Below are positions 9,906 through 21,100 of a stretch of DNA of 64,000 nt, in pieces. The stretch is from Posidonia oceanica. Taxonomy: Eukaryota; Streptophyta; Magnoliopsida; Alismatales; Posidoniaceae. Where the stretch lies: the NCBI GenBank assembly GCA_037176725.1, contig JAZBRS010000013.1:5645001-5709000 (forward strand). The letters are read 5' to 3'. Under the pieces are notes generated by a model. The model searched no databases, was not told where the DNA came from, and was given only the letters and a program-made list of their open reading frames with translations. The translations under genes were made by a program, and so were the position numbers. Numbering within the stretch: the stretch's first letter is position 1; each line of letters starts with the position of its first letter.

Positions 9906-10030
9906 AAGCCAAAACAGGGATTAGGCAGCATGCATGGGGGTGGCAACAGGCATAAGAAGCAATAAAACGTGGAAATCGGCGAACAAAACAAGATCAGCAT
10001 TTTAAAAATCAAGTCTAGCCAACTGCAAGC

Positions 10031-12344
10031 GTTGGACGCTGGCAACAGCAGCGTCCAACGTTGGACGCTGCCAATGCCGGCGTCCAACAACTGCTGGAGG
10101 CAGGCATGCAAGTTTTGGAAAAAGATGCACTCTAGCTATATGGATGCAGATGCAGGTGCAAAAATGCAGCTAAATGGGTGCATGACATGCAGGACTAACA
10201 TGAGAGCCAAACAGAAGTAGGATCAGAGCAAGAGGCAAGCTAGGATCAGGGATCAAAGCAAGCAGGGTGTTGGACGCCCTTGGGCATGGCGTCCAACGTT
10301 AGATGCCAGAGAGACAGGCGTCCAACACAGGCCAGAGAGAAACAAATGAAAAAAGCATACAAAAGACAAATAAAAAAATGGGAACATGCATTTGGGCTAC
10401 TGGAGATAAGCAGAGGGCAGACATGCAAGCAAGGGAAGCATAAGAAACCCAAAAAAAATTACCTGTAGCATGTGCCAGGCCAGAGGCACAACCAGGATGT
10501 TGGACGCGAGCTAGGCCGGCATCCAATGTTGGACGCCTGCTGCAGCAGCGTACAATGCCCTGGGAGGCACAAACACACAAAAGGCTTGCATAAAACTAAC
10601 AAATGATCTAAAGAAGTTAAAGAACAATTGCTACTGAGGCTAAACATGCATGTAGATGTAGAAGTCATGCAAAGAACAAAGATCAGGGCATCATGCAAAC
10701 AAACAGAAGCAAAGCAGATGGACTGCAGCGTTAGATGCTGGAGGCAGCAGCGTCCAACGTTGGACGCTGAAGCCCCTACCGTCCAACGACAGCAGCATGC
10801 AAACTTACCTGCTCTAAAGGGGGAGCTCAGCTCTAAACCCCACTAACATGCACACAAGCCACTAAAGACATGCCAGAGCAAGAATAAGCACACGTAGTAA
10901 GCATATGATCCATGGAAAGTAAGAGAGGAAAGACATGCATAAGAGTAAATAGGTAAAAAAACTTATAGAAAATAGCATGCAACTTAAGAGGGAGAAGAAA
11001 GCTTAAGCATGGTTGCCATGGAGGCCAGGTATCTCTAAGCATACACAGATCATGCATAGACATCAAAAGGAAGCAAGGTGTAAGCATGGCAGCAAGCTAC
11101 AGCTAACAGAGATGTTGGACGCTAGGTGAACCAGCGTCCAACGTTGGACGTGGCTCACCCAAGCGTCCAATGCAGGCAAATGGCAGAATGAACTTAGAAC
11201 AGGCAAAGATGATTCAAGCAAGCATGGAACAAGCAAGTAGGCATGGCATAGCATCAGAAGACATGTAAGGAAGCATGCAGCATGGATTCATAGAAGAACA
11301 AACAATAGCAAAGCATGGAAAGCATTAGAACAAGAGCAAAGGACAGCAGAGTGTTGGACGCTGGCCTATGCCGCGTCCAACGTTGGACGCACCAGCTGGT
11401 GCGTCCAACACACTGAACTTCGCTTCAGTGAAGCGAGGCCGCCAAATCGATTGAAAACTTCGAACAAGCTTGCTAATAAGCAAGGGTGGATGACCACAAG
11501 CATGGTGGTATGCTTGGTGCCATGAATAGGCGAGTGGATTGCTCCACCCACCTCTTCCTCATCGCCGGAAAACCCAGTGATGGAGGGGTGTGTGCAGTAC
11601 TAGGATGCATGGAAAGCAAGGGGAAATGTTTACACTAGCATGCATGAGCCTATGGGATAGATAGCTAACCTTTTGGCGGCCTGGAGCGGTGATTCCACCT
11701 TCGTCACTGGCGCTGCAGATGTTGCGGCAGAGGCTACTTCGGTGAGGTCGTGTAAGCTGCTGGAAGCACCAGAGAGGGCGGCGAATGGTCGAGAGGGAAG
11801 GTGGATGATCAATCTTGCTCTCGGAGGTGGCAAATTCTCTCTTGGCTTCGTGTGGTGAGTGCTGCAAAGGCGCGAAGTTGCTGTTTTGTTGCAAATGGGC
11901 ATGGGTTCATGTGCAAGAGGTCAAGGTTTGCAGGCGGAATTCAGGCAATTGCAGGTGATGGCAGAGGCTTCTGAGTGTGGGGAAGCCATGTAGGTTGTCA
12001 GGAGGAGGCGTGGGCTTCGTCATAAGGCCGGCGAAGTCGCGGCGGTGGCTGACAGAAGCGGCGGAAGTCAATGAGAGTAGGAGAGAGCGGGAAGTGGGCT
12101 GAGGCCGAGAAGACACCGTGGCAGAGGAGTAACTCAGCCTTGGCAGCTAGTGGGCGGCCTGGAGTGCAAGAGGGGATGGGTAGTAAGTGCGGGGAGGCGG
12201 TGGAGTGGATAGGCGGTGAGCCGAAGGGGGCGGAGCAGCCACTGCTGCAACCGAGCCGTTGGACGCTGAAGCAGAGGGCGTCCAACGTTGGACGCTAGCA
12301 CAGGGCACATCCAACGTTGGATGCTGCCTATGCTAGCGTACAAC
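10031..12344. repeat. Seven dyad modules in A1 5' LTR
   Basis: Modules at 10031-10088, 10269-10326, 10499-10556, 10730-10787, 11114-11171, 11353-11409 and 12258-12344 (triple). All have 9-bp arms; spacers are 11 bp except one of 10 bp. Starts are 238, 230, 231, 384, 239 and 905 bp apart. The perfect 18-bp centre GCGTCCAACGTTGGACGC occurs at 10051-10068, 11373-11390 and 12278-12295. The arm at 10730 is GTTAGATGC. Confidence 0.95.
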
Positions 12345-12568
12345 ACGCTCAGTTGGCAAAAGCTACAAATGGGCTTGGGCTTGGGCCTAGAAAGGTTTTA
12401 AAATTTGCAAAAAGGCTTGGGTTGAGGGCTTGGGGTTTAGGCAAGGTTTTGGGCTTGGTTTTTGGAGTAGAAAAGGGGTAGGAAAATAAGAGTGCCATTC
12501 TAGAGTCCACATGAGCCTGCAAGAGAAAACAATCAACTTCCAGGCTGTCAAAATGAGGTGTCTACAGA

Positions 12569-14630
12569 TGTGACATCCGAGTCTTTTGGGAAATTATTTC
12601 CCATTTTATTGTATGATTTGGGTTGATTGCTTGTAATTATAATTTTATATTTAAGCAATCATTTTAGACTTGTGGTTGTGTTCTCCTGTGGTGTTTGTGG
12701 TCTCTTCTTGGCTTCCCATGTGCGTGTGGCATTTTGGCATTGTGCTGGACCTAATTGAAATAAAGGAAAAGAATGGGAAAAATGCCAAAAGTGCACAGTG
12801 TTGCGTGCCGTCCTTCCTTTCCACCATGCCCTGCAACGCCGACTTGCCTGTGATTCCCGGCGATTGTCGACGGTGAGGGGTTGAAAAGAGGATGGCCGAC
12901 TGGAGGAGGAGGGGGCACGGGAAAGAGAGGGAGCTGAGGAGCGAGACCAGGGGAGGAGAAAGCTGGAGGAAGAGAGGATCGTGCCCGAGCATTGTGACCA
13001 GAGGAAGAAGGAGGAGGAGTAGCTCGCCGGAGTTGTGTACGCGCCCTCCTTCCCTTCTCTTCTTTAAACTCATGCTAAATCCTTAAATGTAGGTTGATAT
13101 GTTAGATCTTAATGCATGCATAGGCTTGAATGATTTAATGGAAATTTTGGAATGGATCTTGATGGTTGTTGGTTGAGGAATTCGTTTTTTGGCCATTTGA
13201 GCCTTATGCCTTTACAAATTTGTAACTTGAGCCATGGTTGATGAAATCTTGTGATATTTGTCTTGAATGATAGAAGACTTCGCGTGCTTTGATTTAATAT
13301 TTTTTGTGGATTTTATTGTGGCTTGTGTTGGGACCAGTTGAGGTTCCAATTTTGGGCGATTTTGAAATCACCCTATTTTGGGTTTTCTAAATGCGTCTAA
13401 TTCGGCATTCCGATTTATTTCGGTATGCCGTTTTTACCCAGGTTTCGAGATACCGAACTTTTTCGGTATGCCGATTGTCTGTCAGATTTTGAGCTCAGGG
13501 CCTAATTTCGGTCGACCGGGATTTTTCGGTGTGCCGAAATCTTCTGATTCGATCGACCAGTGGAAATCTATGTGCCGATTTAGGGCTTGAGGATGGACTG
13601 AGGTCCTGATTCGGTCGACCAAATAAATTTGATCTGCCGAATCAGACCCCTAAGCCAATATGAGTTGTTTTTCTTCCCATAAGGGTTTTGATTCTTATAT
13701 TGCCTAGTAATGCAAGGGTTTTGTGATGTTTTTGGCAATGTTGAAATGATTTGAAAATGGTTTTCTGGGAAGGTGAGAAATGTTTTGGAAGTGGTTTTCT
13801 ATGGTTTTTGCTGCGTGCTGGAACGGGTTAGGGTTGAAAGAGTCCCCAGGGTAACCCATAGCTAGGAAGGGAATTCTCAGGTAGTTCCAGCTAGACACAG
13901 GTCGGGTTAGGGGTGAAAGAGTCCCCAGGGTGGCCCGTGCGGGTCAGGAGTGAAAGAGTCCCCACGGTGGCCGGTGGTCTAGGTGACCCCAGTAGTAGGA
14001 CACCTTTGGTGTACCCTGTGTGGTTGTTGTCTGGTTTGGACTTGAGGATTCGTGACTCACAGATCCGAGGCAGTGAAATCCTGCACGGGGTAGTTCTGTC
14101 GCGGCAGTGTAGTGCACGATAAAGGGCTGAGGCCCTTAGTGGCTGCTTGTGGCTGTGTCGATCGTCTGTGGCCAGGGCGACTCGACAGGTTTTGACATTG
14201 TGTGCGTGTGTTGTGGACTTGAGATGGTTTTACCACGGTTTTGCCCTTGTGGCAGATTTTAGCCAAGGTTTGGCTGGTTGTTGCTTGTAAAGAGTTTTTC
14301 CGAGGCATGTGTTTTTAGAGACAGAAAGATTTCTTGTTTTAATTTATTCATATGCCTAGTATGGTTTTGTACTGCTTTTCCGCCTGTTTTTGGTAGGACG
14401 TGTACTAGGTGACAAGAGTGTCACTCACGCTGATTTTTGTTTGTTTTTGTTGCAGGTGCATTTACATTTGCAGTCCAGTCTAGTGCATAAGTTTTAGTAG
14501 GAGCCATGTAGCCACACACCACAGATCTGGGTAGTTATTTTGTTAAAATTTTAATTTTTCTTGAGCAATTAATTAGTTAATTGTTTTAAGTCAGGTAGTT
14601 GGTGCCAGTTGGTACCACCGAGGCGTTACA
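12569..14630 (+). repeat. B3: chromovirus-type LTR (2062 bp)
   Basis: Starts TGTGACATCCGAGT and ends GGCGTTACA, matching the termini of B1, B5 and the G LTRs. Internal landmarks shared with them are TTCGGTATGCCG-type dyads (13395-13640), three copies of GAAAGAGTCCCCAGGGT (13834-13970) and GGTGAC-N6-GTCAC at 14408-14424 followed by a pyrimidine-rich stretch ending in TTGCAG. Only GA separates its start from A1. That fits a polypurine tract end, so B3 may be the 3' LTR of a full element to the left rather than a solo LTR. No clear target duplication with 14631-14635 (GCTAT) is visible. No coding. Confidence 0.75.
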
Positions 14631-16063
14631 GCTATAGAATTAGCATCTTACACCTGAGAAATAGATAGACTCAGATGAATCTCAGAAAACATTGCATACC
14701 TATTACATGTTGTTTTTATGAAGCAAAACATGATGTGAATATATTAGAAACCTCTATATGCATCATGAATCAAGTATCTGTAAACATCCAAAACACTTCT
14801 GGAGGAGAAAAGATGAAAAAAATCATAACATTTATGTAAGACGCTAGCCTTTCTACGTCTTACGTAAGACACACCAAGCTCAACGTCTTACACACTGACA
14901 GAGATTCTTGAAGAATTATGCATACAAATCAACTCGATACGAAGCATATTCATCCATTAAGCTAGAACACTCATCCACAATCATAACCACGCAGTTATTA
15001 TAAAAAAATGGACTTGTAAATCATCCTCCCCACCCCCATTTGCCTTTCACCGGAATCCGATGGGTCCTCCGACCGTTGAACGAACGGGGAGCCCATGATG
15101 CGCAGCCATGGCTCATGGTGGAGGTTCGAGAGGATCATGAAGTATCCTAGGATGCAAGCAATGAGGTGGTGGGGTTCCTGGCCATGCTCAGTGGCCGATG
15201 GCCTCACATGGCCAGTGAACCATCACTAGAAAACTAAAATGGTGGCAAGTAGAGGTATAACAGGAGCAAAACTCATATAGCATGCCTCAAGACAAGTATC
15301 CATGACGTAAAACTTAAAGTCCTAAGCTAGGAGGGAAGGGTACGTACCTGTGTTGATGGTTGGTGTTGCTCCTCGACGTCGACTGAGCTCTCCCGGAAGT
15401 TGCAGTGGCTCGAAAGGCGGTGGATCGGCTTGGAAGGTTCGGTGGTGTTTGGGAAGGCCAAGGGTAGTTCTGGGTTGGCCGGAGGTTCGAGAATTCAGGT
15501 TGAGTGGAACAGGTTTTCACTCTAGAAACCAAGACCCGTGTTGTGTTCTGTTGCCGACCCCTGTGTACGTGGAAGAAGATGGCTTTTGTATGGGTTGCAT
15601 GGGTGATAACGCATGAAGTTGAAACGAAAAGGCTCTGGACTTGGTCAGAATTGAGTTCTAGATGAGGGGCAAGGTGGTCTTTGCACTCTTGGACCAATGG
15701 GAAGCTCGATTCCAAACTCTGTCAGGAGCTACTAATTCAGGTTCGTAAGACGCTAGAATCTTTAATGTACTATGTAAGACGCAGAAAACTCAGCGTCTTA
15801 TGCTGGAAAATGGCTATGGGCGTAAGACGCTGTGATCTCCAGCGTCTTACGTAAGACGCTGAAGACTGTAGCGTCCTACGATCCAGAGTGGACTGTGGGT
15901 AGTTTTCGGGTTTTTTGGTTGGGTTAAGGCTTGGGTTTAGGCTTAGTTTGGGATTGGTGGGGGCTTAGGTTTGGGTTTGGTGAGTAGGTGGGGGCTGCCA
16001 CAATCGAGCACATTCCTTAGAAGAAAACCGCCAACGAATGACTACAAAATCGGGGTGTCTACA
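14631..16063 (-). repeat. A3: diverged Tat-like LTR piece
   Basis: Starts on the minus strand at 16063 with TGTAGACACCCCGATTTTG and continues to 14631, where B3 interrupts it; the rest must lie left of the window. The layout matches A1: start, C/A-rich tract, dyads, GC-rich block, further dyads. The dyad arms here are GTAAGACGC/GCGTCTTAC (14836-14891, 15745-15801, 15822-15879). The ORFs seen on either strand (for example 15314-15715) are not called as genes. Confidence 0.7.
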
Positions 16064-16974
16064 CTATCATCATTAACTTTGCTTGTAACCCATTATCCAT
16101 CCTCTAATTTATCTATACTAATTCTACTTAAGCATACATCTTAATTTCTTCCTGGGGTGTAAGACGCTAAAGACACTGCGTTTAACATTAAATGCAGCTT
16201 GGGTTGCGTCTTACACCCAGGACACAGATTCTTAATTAAATCTCCCTAAAACCAACAACTATTCTAGAAATTGAAAACAGGAATGCAATCATCAGTTAAT
16301 CTATTACATGTCACAAATATCCATTCTCTAGTCAAAAACAACATTATTCTTAAGAGAAAACATGCAGATACTAGTACAGTGCTGCTTGGAGTGTAGAACG
16401 CGGGGCTCTGGGCGTTTAACGTAAGACGCACCAGGCCCTGCATCTTCCACACTGACAGCACTAGCTAAACTAAAACCCTTCTCAGATCATGCATGCCCAC
16501 CCAACACTTTGTGCAACCATCAAAATACGACTAGGGGAAACATCTAGAACACTAGCATGCATCAGAATCTATCCATAAAACATTATAATCAACCTCTAAT
16601 GGGTGTGTATCTTGCATCGAGAAACCCAACACATGCAAGGTGCTCCCCACGCTCCGGAGCTTCGTCCCAATTAACTTCCGATCATCCTTCCTTTTCCTTC
16701 GAGGGTTCCACCATGCTCCACAGCCACTCATGCAAACAAAAGGTTCGAACCATGAGTGCAAGCATGTGTGGAAATGGGAAGGAAGAAGAAGAAGAAACCC
16801 AAAGACTAAGAACACAAACCTCACCTCACTTCCTCCGAGTGGTAACACCTCCTCCATGCAAAGCGTCCAACCAAACTCGACATCTAGAATAGCAAAAGAT
16901 CGCCGGAACTCCACCTCAAAGATCACAGCCACGGCATGAAAGAAATCCTCCTCCTTTTCTCATGAAAGCCTTCA

Positions 16975-16999
16975 ACTCTCTCTCTCTCTCTCTCTCTCT
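16975..16999. repeat. (CT)n microsatellite
   Basis: About twelve uninterrupted CT dinucleotides, read as GA on the minus strand. It lies about 80 bp from a TATA-like TATAAATAGG (17081-17090), where plant promoters often have pyrimidine patches. Confidence 0.9.
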
Positions 17000-17080
17000 T
17001 GAAAACCCTAGAATCTCACTTCGCACCCCTGAGGACGAAGAGAGGGATAAGAGAATTCCAGAAGAAGGCACCCTCATGCA

Positions 17081-17090
17081 TATAAATAGG
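17081..17090. promoter_or_regulatory. TATA-like element in block C
   Basis: TATAAATAGG on the plus strand is a close match to the plant TATA consensus. The minus strand reads CCTATTTATA, which is also TATA-like, so direction is not settled. A minus reading would place it after the first three dyads of C, as an LTR promoter. A plus reading would point toward the H ORF at 17697. No expression evidence is available. Confidence 0.35.
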
Positions 17091-17696
17091 CGACAGAAAC
17101 TTCTAGATACAAATTCAGAATGTTATACGCGTGTCGTCATGCGTCTAACATAAGACATGCCACACTATACGTCTAACACCAAGAAAGTCAGAAATTCATA
17201 ATTTAGGTGTAGGATGCTACCTGATATGCGTCTAACGTTGGATGCTAGAATCCCCAGCGTCCAACACACCCAAATGCCAAAAACCAATATTCCTGGTGTT
17301 AAACGTTGGATTTCTTGCACCTAACATAAGACGCAGGCATACCAACATCCAATAATCCAGAAATCCAAATTAAATATTTGACCTAAAATGCTGCCAAAGA
17401 TCTAGATCGTTACATATAAACTTGTTTTTCGTGCCTCTCTATTTAAAGCAATGAAACCCTTCTCCCATTTCATTCGTCATTTCAAAACCTCTTTGGCAAC
17501 GAAACCCTTCTCCCATCTCCGTCTCCTCCCTGACCTAGATCTTCTCCACCTCCTCACTTCCGTCTCTTCCTCTCGTCTCCTCCTCCTCACTTCCATCTCC
17601 CCCTTCTCCCATTTCTCTCAATCAAAACCCTTATTTCTGTCACCTCTTTCCCTGACCTTGCTCGTGTCCTCCTCTTCGCCATTTCTCTCTTCAACC

Positions 17697-17861
17697 ATGC
17701 CTCCCAAGAAAATGCAAGCTACCAAAGGGAAGAGAAAGCAAGCTCTAGTTTCATCCTCCTCAAAAGATCCATCTCATGAAAACAAATGGTTCTTCTTCCT
17801 TGATGAAGCTGCTGAGAAAACTCACAAGGAGAAGTTTGCCAACCAAGTGGTCCTAACTTGA
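17697..17861 (+). pseudogene. H ORF, N-terminal part (basic leader, PTPD family)
   Basis: The start was chosen at the ATG in TCAACCATGCC, which opens MPPKKMQATKGKRKQ, the Lys-rich, Ser-rich N-terminus usual for 'putative plant transposon protein' ORFs. The open frame extends upstream to 17451, but that part is only Ser/Leu/Pro-rich and reads like translated CT-rich leader. The frame ends at a TGA within a region where the protein should continue (AACTTGAAGAAAGG), so the gene is broken here. TATA-like sequences lie at 17413 and 17440. Confidence 0.5.
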
Positions 17862-17915
17862 AGAAAGGTAGTTTTTCATGATCTTGGTGACCTTATAGTT
17901 CTATTCCATGTTCAA

Positions 17916-18101
17916 ATGCTAGTTCCATTTCTCACAGAAATCACTGACAATAGATATTACCCACACCTAGTGTCACATTTCTATGCCAACATTGGGATTT
18001 CCAAGTTTGTTTGTGAATCCTATGTTTTAGGAACCACCATTCCCTTTGATGAAACTCTTCAAGGAAATGTGCTTAGAATTCCCTTTATGGGTTTAGACAT
18101 T
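17916..18101 (+). pseudogene. H ORF, PTPD domain first half
   Basis: The frame reads FLTEITDNRYYPHLVSHFYA, then a segment with FVCESYVLGTTIPFDETLQG. This is the PTPD pattern in which a 'FYANL' helix is followed by 'V.G..i.f....iN.ll' (family knowledge). It stops being host sequence at 18101, where B1 is inserted after an ATT codon. The sequence after the insertion (21115) continues in the same frame. Confidence 0.6.
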
Positions 18102-21100
18102 TGTAATATCCGAGTTTTTCTGAAACTAGCAGGTAATTTTAGCGAGAGTAATTAGCGGGAATATCTGGCACAAATTATTGGAGCGGATGACTGGCACATG
18201 TTGACAGCGCGTAATTCTGGCACGTATTACCGACACAGCCCGTTAGTTCAGAATTCTGTTATTTGTTGGGTTGGATTAGGGGATGTAATTCCATTGTTTA
18301 TGTGTTTTGATGGTTTGGAGATTGATTGCTTCTAATTGTAATTAATCATTGGAGCAATCATAATAGATTGGTGTTTATACTCTCTAGCGTAATTTTTGGG
18401 AGTTGTTTGGGAGATTTGCAGTTTATGGGAAGGAGGAGGAGCTTTGCGCAATTTTTGCATTAAAAGTTGATTAAAGAAAGAGTAATGGGAGAGCCATGCA
18501 TCTGTCGCCATCTTCTACTGCAATTTCGAGGCGGCTGTTGGGGAAGACTCGAGAAGGAGAAGGGGAGGAGTGTAGCCAGCCTGTTTCTCTCCATTCTCCT
18601 CATCTCTTCTCATCTTCTTCCTTCTTACAATAAAAAGGGTTGAGAGGAGTCTATGCCATTCTTCCTTGGCTGAGTGAGAACAATAGAGTGGTGAGGGGAA
18701 GAAGAGGTCTGTGTTCTTCTGGGCCATGTGCTTGTGCTTGTGAGGGAAAGCGAACACCGAACGACACTTCTTCGCCATGGTCGTGAGCCATGGAGTGCTT
18801 GCTTATGTGGAGAGGAGGAAGTTTCATCGTCGACAACCGCCTCGCCATCGTGTCTATGTCGTGGAGGTAAGTTTTTGGCTCCTCTATTGTTGGGTTCTCA
18901 TTTCCTCCTTTGCATGCACGAGTTTGGGTTGATCCTTGGTTGTTGGTTCTTGATGGGTGCTGGGTAGGCTCGTGTGTGCTCGGTTGGAGAAGAGAGCTTC
19001 TGTGTGGTGAGTTCCGGCATTGGAGATCGCCGGCATTCAAGTGGGTTTCCTGTGTGCACCTCCATGAAGTACACACCCTATCCCTCTTTTCCTTATGAAT
19101 TCATGCAAAATCATGAGGAATGTGTAGATTAACTTGTTTCAGATGTTGGGTAGAAGTTCCATGATTTTAGGAGATTTATTGAGATTTTTACAGTAATTTT
19201 TGAATGTAAAGGTTACTGTTTGTGGTTTTGAGCTTCATTGCTTGTGAATTTGATATCTTGAGCTACAGTTATCGAAATGCTTTGATTCTTGTTCCATATT
19301 GTAGAGTACTTAGATGTCTACGTTTTGGTTATTTTTGTAGAATTTATGGTTGTATGTGATGAGACCGGTTGGAGTTTACAAACCAGGTGATTTTTGGGTT
19401 CACTATGTTCTATCAGTTTTCTGTCTGAGTTTTAATTTTTCTTGCACGGGTTGGTGGCACGGGTTTGTTGTGCAGATTGGTTGCGCGCTTTCCAGGTGCA
19501 ATCGGCAGCTGTAGGGCGCTAGTGGGTGCCCCTGGGGCACCCAGCCAATTTAGTTTGGCCTGGCATTGACTAGGCTGGATCCAGGAGAGTGTACCTGGAT
19601 TATGTTGATGCTTAAAATGTGATTTTGAGTTTTATAAAGAGTTTTGTAGAATAAAAGTGATGTGAGAGTGATTTATCGAAAATGTTTTAAATAAGAATTT
19701 GCATGAGTATGGTTGTGATACTTTTGAGGTGATTTTCGAAATGGTTTTCGAAAATGGTTTCCAAAAGAGTTTGGGGAAAAAGAAATGAATGGTTTGCAAA
19801 GGTTTTGGAAAGTGTTTTTCGATGTTTTCTACTGTTGGGCAGTGTGTGATAAAGGGCTAAGGCCCCTAGTGACTGCCTGTGACCCCAGCATGCGGTAGTA
19901 CTGGTTGGGTCAGGGGTGAAAGAGTCCCCAGGGTGGCCCGTGGTCTACGTGACCCCAGTAGTTAGGACATCGTTAGGGTGTACGCTATGTGTTGTCCAGA
20001 GAGGACTTTGAGGGTTCGTGGCACACGAATCCGAGGCAGAGAACTCCTACACAGGGTGGTTCTTCCGCGGCAGTGTAGTACGCAGTGAAGGGTGAGAGCC
20101 CTAGCAGATGCGTGTGGCCGAGGTGTTGTTTACTTGGCGTTGGGCAACAACACATTGTTGAGAAGTTCTTCTTAGTGGTTGGACTTCAGGATGGATGATT
20201 GCGACCTATCCGTGACAGTGCAGTGTTGCTTTGACTGCTTGTGGCCGAAGCTGGTTTGAGGTCTTGTGATTTGTGTTTTGTGCCGATTTTGGCATTTGAG
20301 CTAGTGTTTTGCTCCTGTTTATAGCTATGGTTTGAGACTCGAGTAGTGAGACTCGGGTGTGGTGTTTTCTGTACATAGCTATGACCTTGGGACTTGTGTT
20401 TTACGTCGGCTTTCTGAGTCTTGAGTTTGAGGTGGTTTTGCGCAGGATTGTGTTTTATAGCTTGAGTTTTGTGCTGGGTTCTAGCACCCGAGCTTGTGGA
20501 TGTTTCTGCACAGAGTTGTGGTTTTGAGACTCGAGTATTGAGCTAGTCTCTGTGAGATGGCTTTACGTGGTTTTTGAGCAGAGGCTCTATGTTTTTGTGT
20601 TGCACTTCCGTGTGAGTGGTTTTGGACTTGATCTGGCCAGTGTAGCCATTTCAAGTGTGCATTGTGTTTTTTTGAAAGGAAAGAAAGTAAATGTTTTCAA
20701 AAGAATGGCTTAAAAAGGATTTTACTACTTGCTGGGCAAATCGTAGAGTTGCCCTATGGTGTGGTTTTGCAGCATCCAGGGGTGATGCCAGTGTTCTATG
20801 GCTTTTGGCGTGGTTACGCCTATTTTTCCTCGACGGAGTTAGCCGAGTTGTTGTTGCGTATTTAGGTAGGGTGTGTGCTGGGTGACATTTCTGTGGTCAC
20901 TCACGTGTGTTTTGTTTGGTGTTTTCGTAGGTGCAGGATTAGGAGCGGTTGGTTTGCTAGTGCATATAGGAAGGAGTCACTTGGTCACACATCAAGGGTT
21001 CTGGTGAGTGAATCATTAGTTTATTACTTGATAAATGTGCTTTTAATATCTACTTAGAGTAAATCCGGAATTTGTATTTTAAAAAAAAAAATGGAATCAG

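Larger units (their letters stand above)
1..12566 (-). mobile_element. A1: Tat/Ogre-like non-autonomous LTR retrotransposon (gag-protease only)
   Basis: Minus-strand element. The 5' LTR starts at 12566 and the interior runs from 9101 to 2557. A second copy of the LTR start (TGTAGACACCCC) at 2556 begins the 3' LTR, which runs off the left edge. The interior, in order, has a primer-binding site, a conserved leader, proline-rich gag N-terminus, capsid-like domain, a C-x2-H-x4-H-x4-C zinc knuckle and a pepsin-like protease. No reverse transcriptase, RNase H or integrase was recognised in the roughly 1.1 kb between the protease ORF and the 3' LTR, where those genes would normally lie. LTR size, the zinc-knuckle variant and the tRNA-Arg-like PBS suggest the Tat/Ogre lineage by family knowledge. 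The target-site duplication would be GATGT (12567-12571); its partner is outside the window. Confidence 0.85.
9102..12566 (-). repeat. A1 5' LTR (3465 bp)
   Basis: Starts TGTAGACACC at 12566 and ends GGATTACTACA at 9102, with TGTAG/CTACA terminal inverted repeats. In transcription order it has a triple dyad, a GC-rich block (about 12250-11640) ending in a splice-donor-like AAAAG|GTTAGC near 11670, six double dyads, a tandem 19-20-bp repeat (9765-9905) and a conserved end shared with A4 and A2. Short ORFs here are not conserved and are not called. Confidence 0.9.
14836..17354. repeat. Variant dyad modules (GTAAGACGC/GCGTCTTAC class) in A3 and C
   Basis: Modules at 14836-14891, 15745-15801, 15822-15879, 16159-16214, 16393-16450, 17122-17177, 17209-17265 and 17298-17354. 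The clearest is 15822-15879: GTAAGACGC, 11-bp spacer, GCGTCTTAC, GTAAGACGC, 11-bp spacer, GCGTCCTAC, which is 58 bp as in A1. The copies at 17209 and 17298 mix GTTGGATGC and GCGTCCAAC arms, bridging the two classes. The 16159 and 16393 modules are 234 bp apart, the same interval as in A1, A4 and D. Confidence 0.85.
16064..17414 (-). repeat. C: LTR-like block of uncertain family
   Basis: Probably the start of a minus-strand LTR: TGTAACGATCTAGATC begins at 17414, followed by three dyad modules, a GC-rich stretch (about 16640-16930) and two more modules, before A3 cuts in at 16063. This order copies the A-family LTR plan although the terminal bases differ (TGTAACG rather than TGTAGACACC). A CT microsatellite lies at 16975-16999. 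Boundaries are uncertain because no second end is in the window. The ORF at 16552-16932 shows no recognisable domain and is not called. Confidence 0.45.

Noticed and set aside
17451..17696. N-terminal 82-residue extension of the H ORF.
   Set aside because: It is CT-rich leader giving Ser/Leu/Pro; the ATG at 17697 starts the Lys-rich N-terminus expected for the family.
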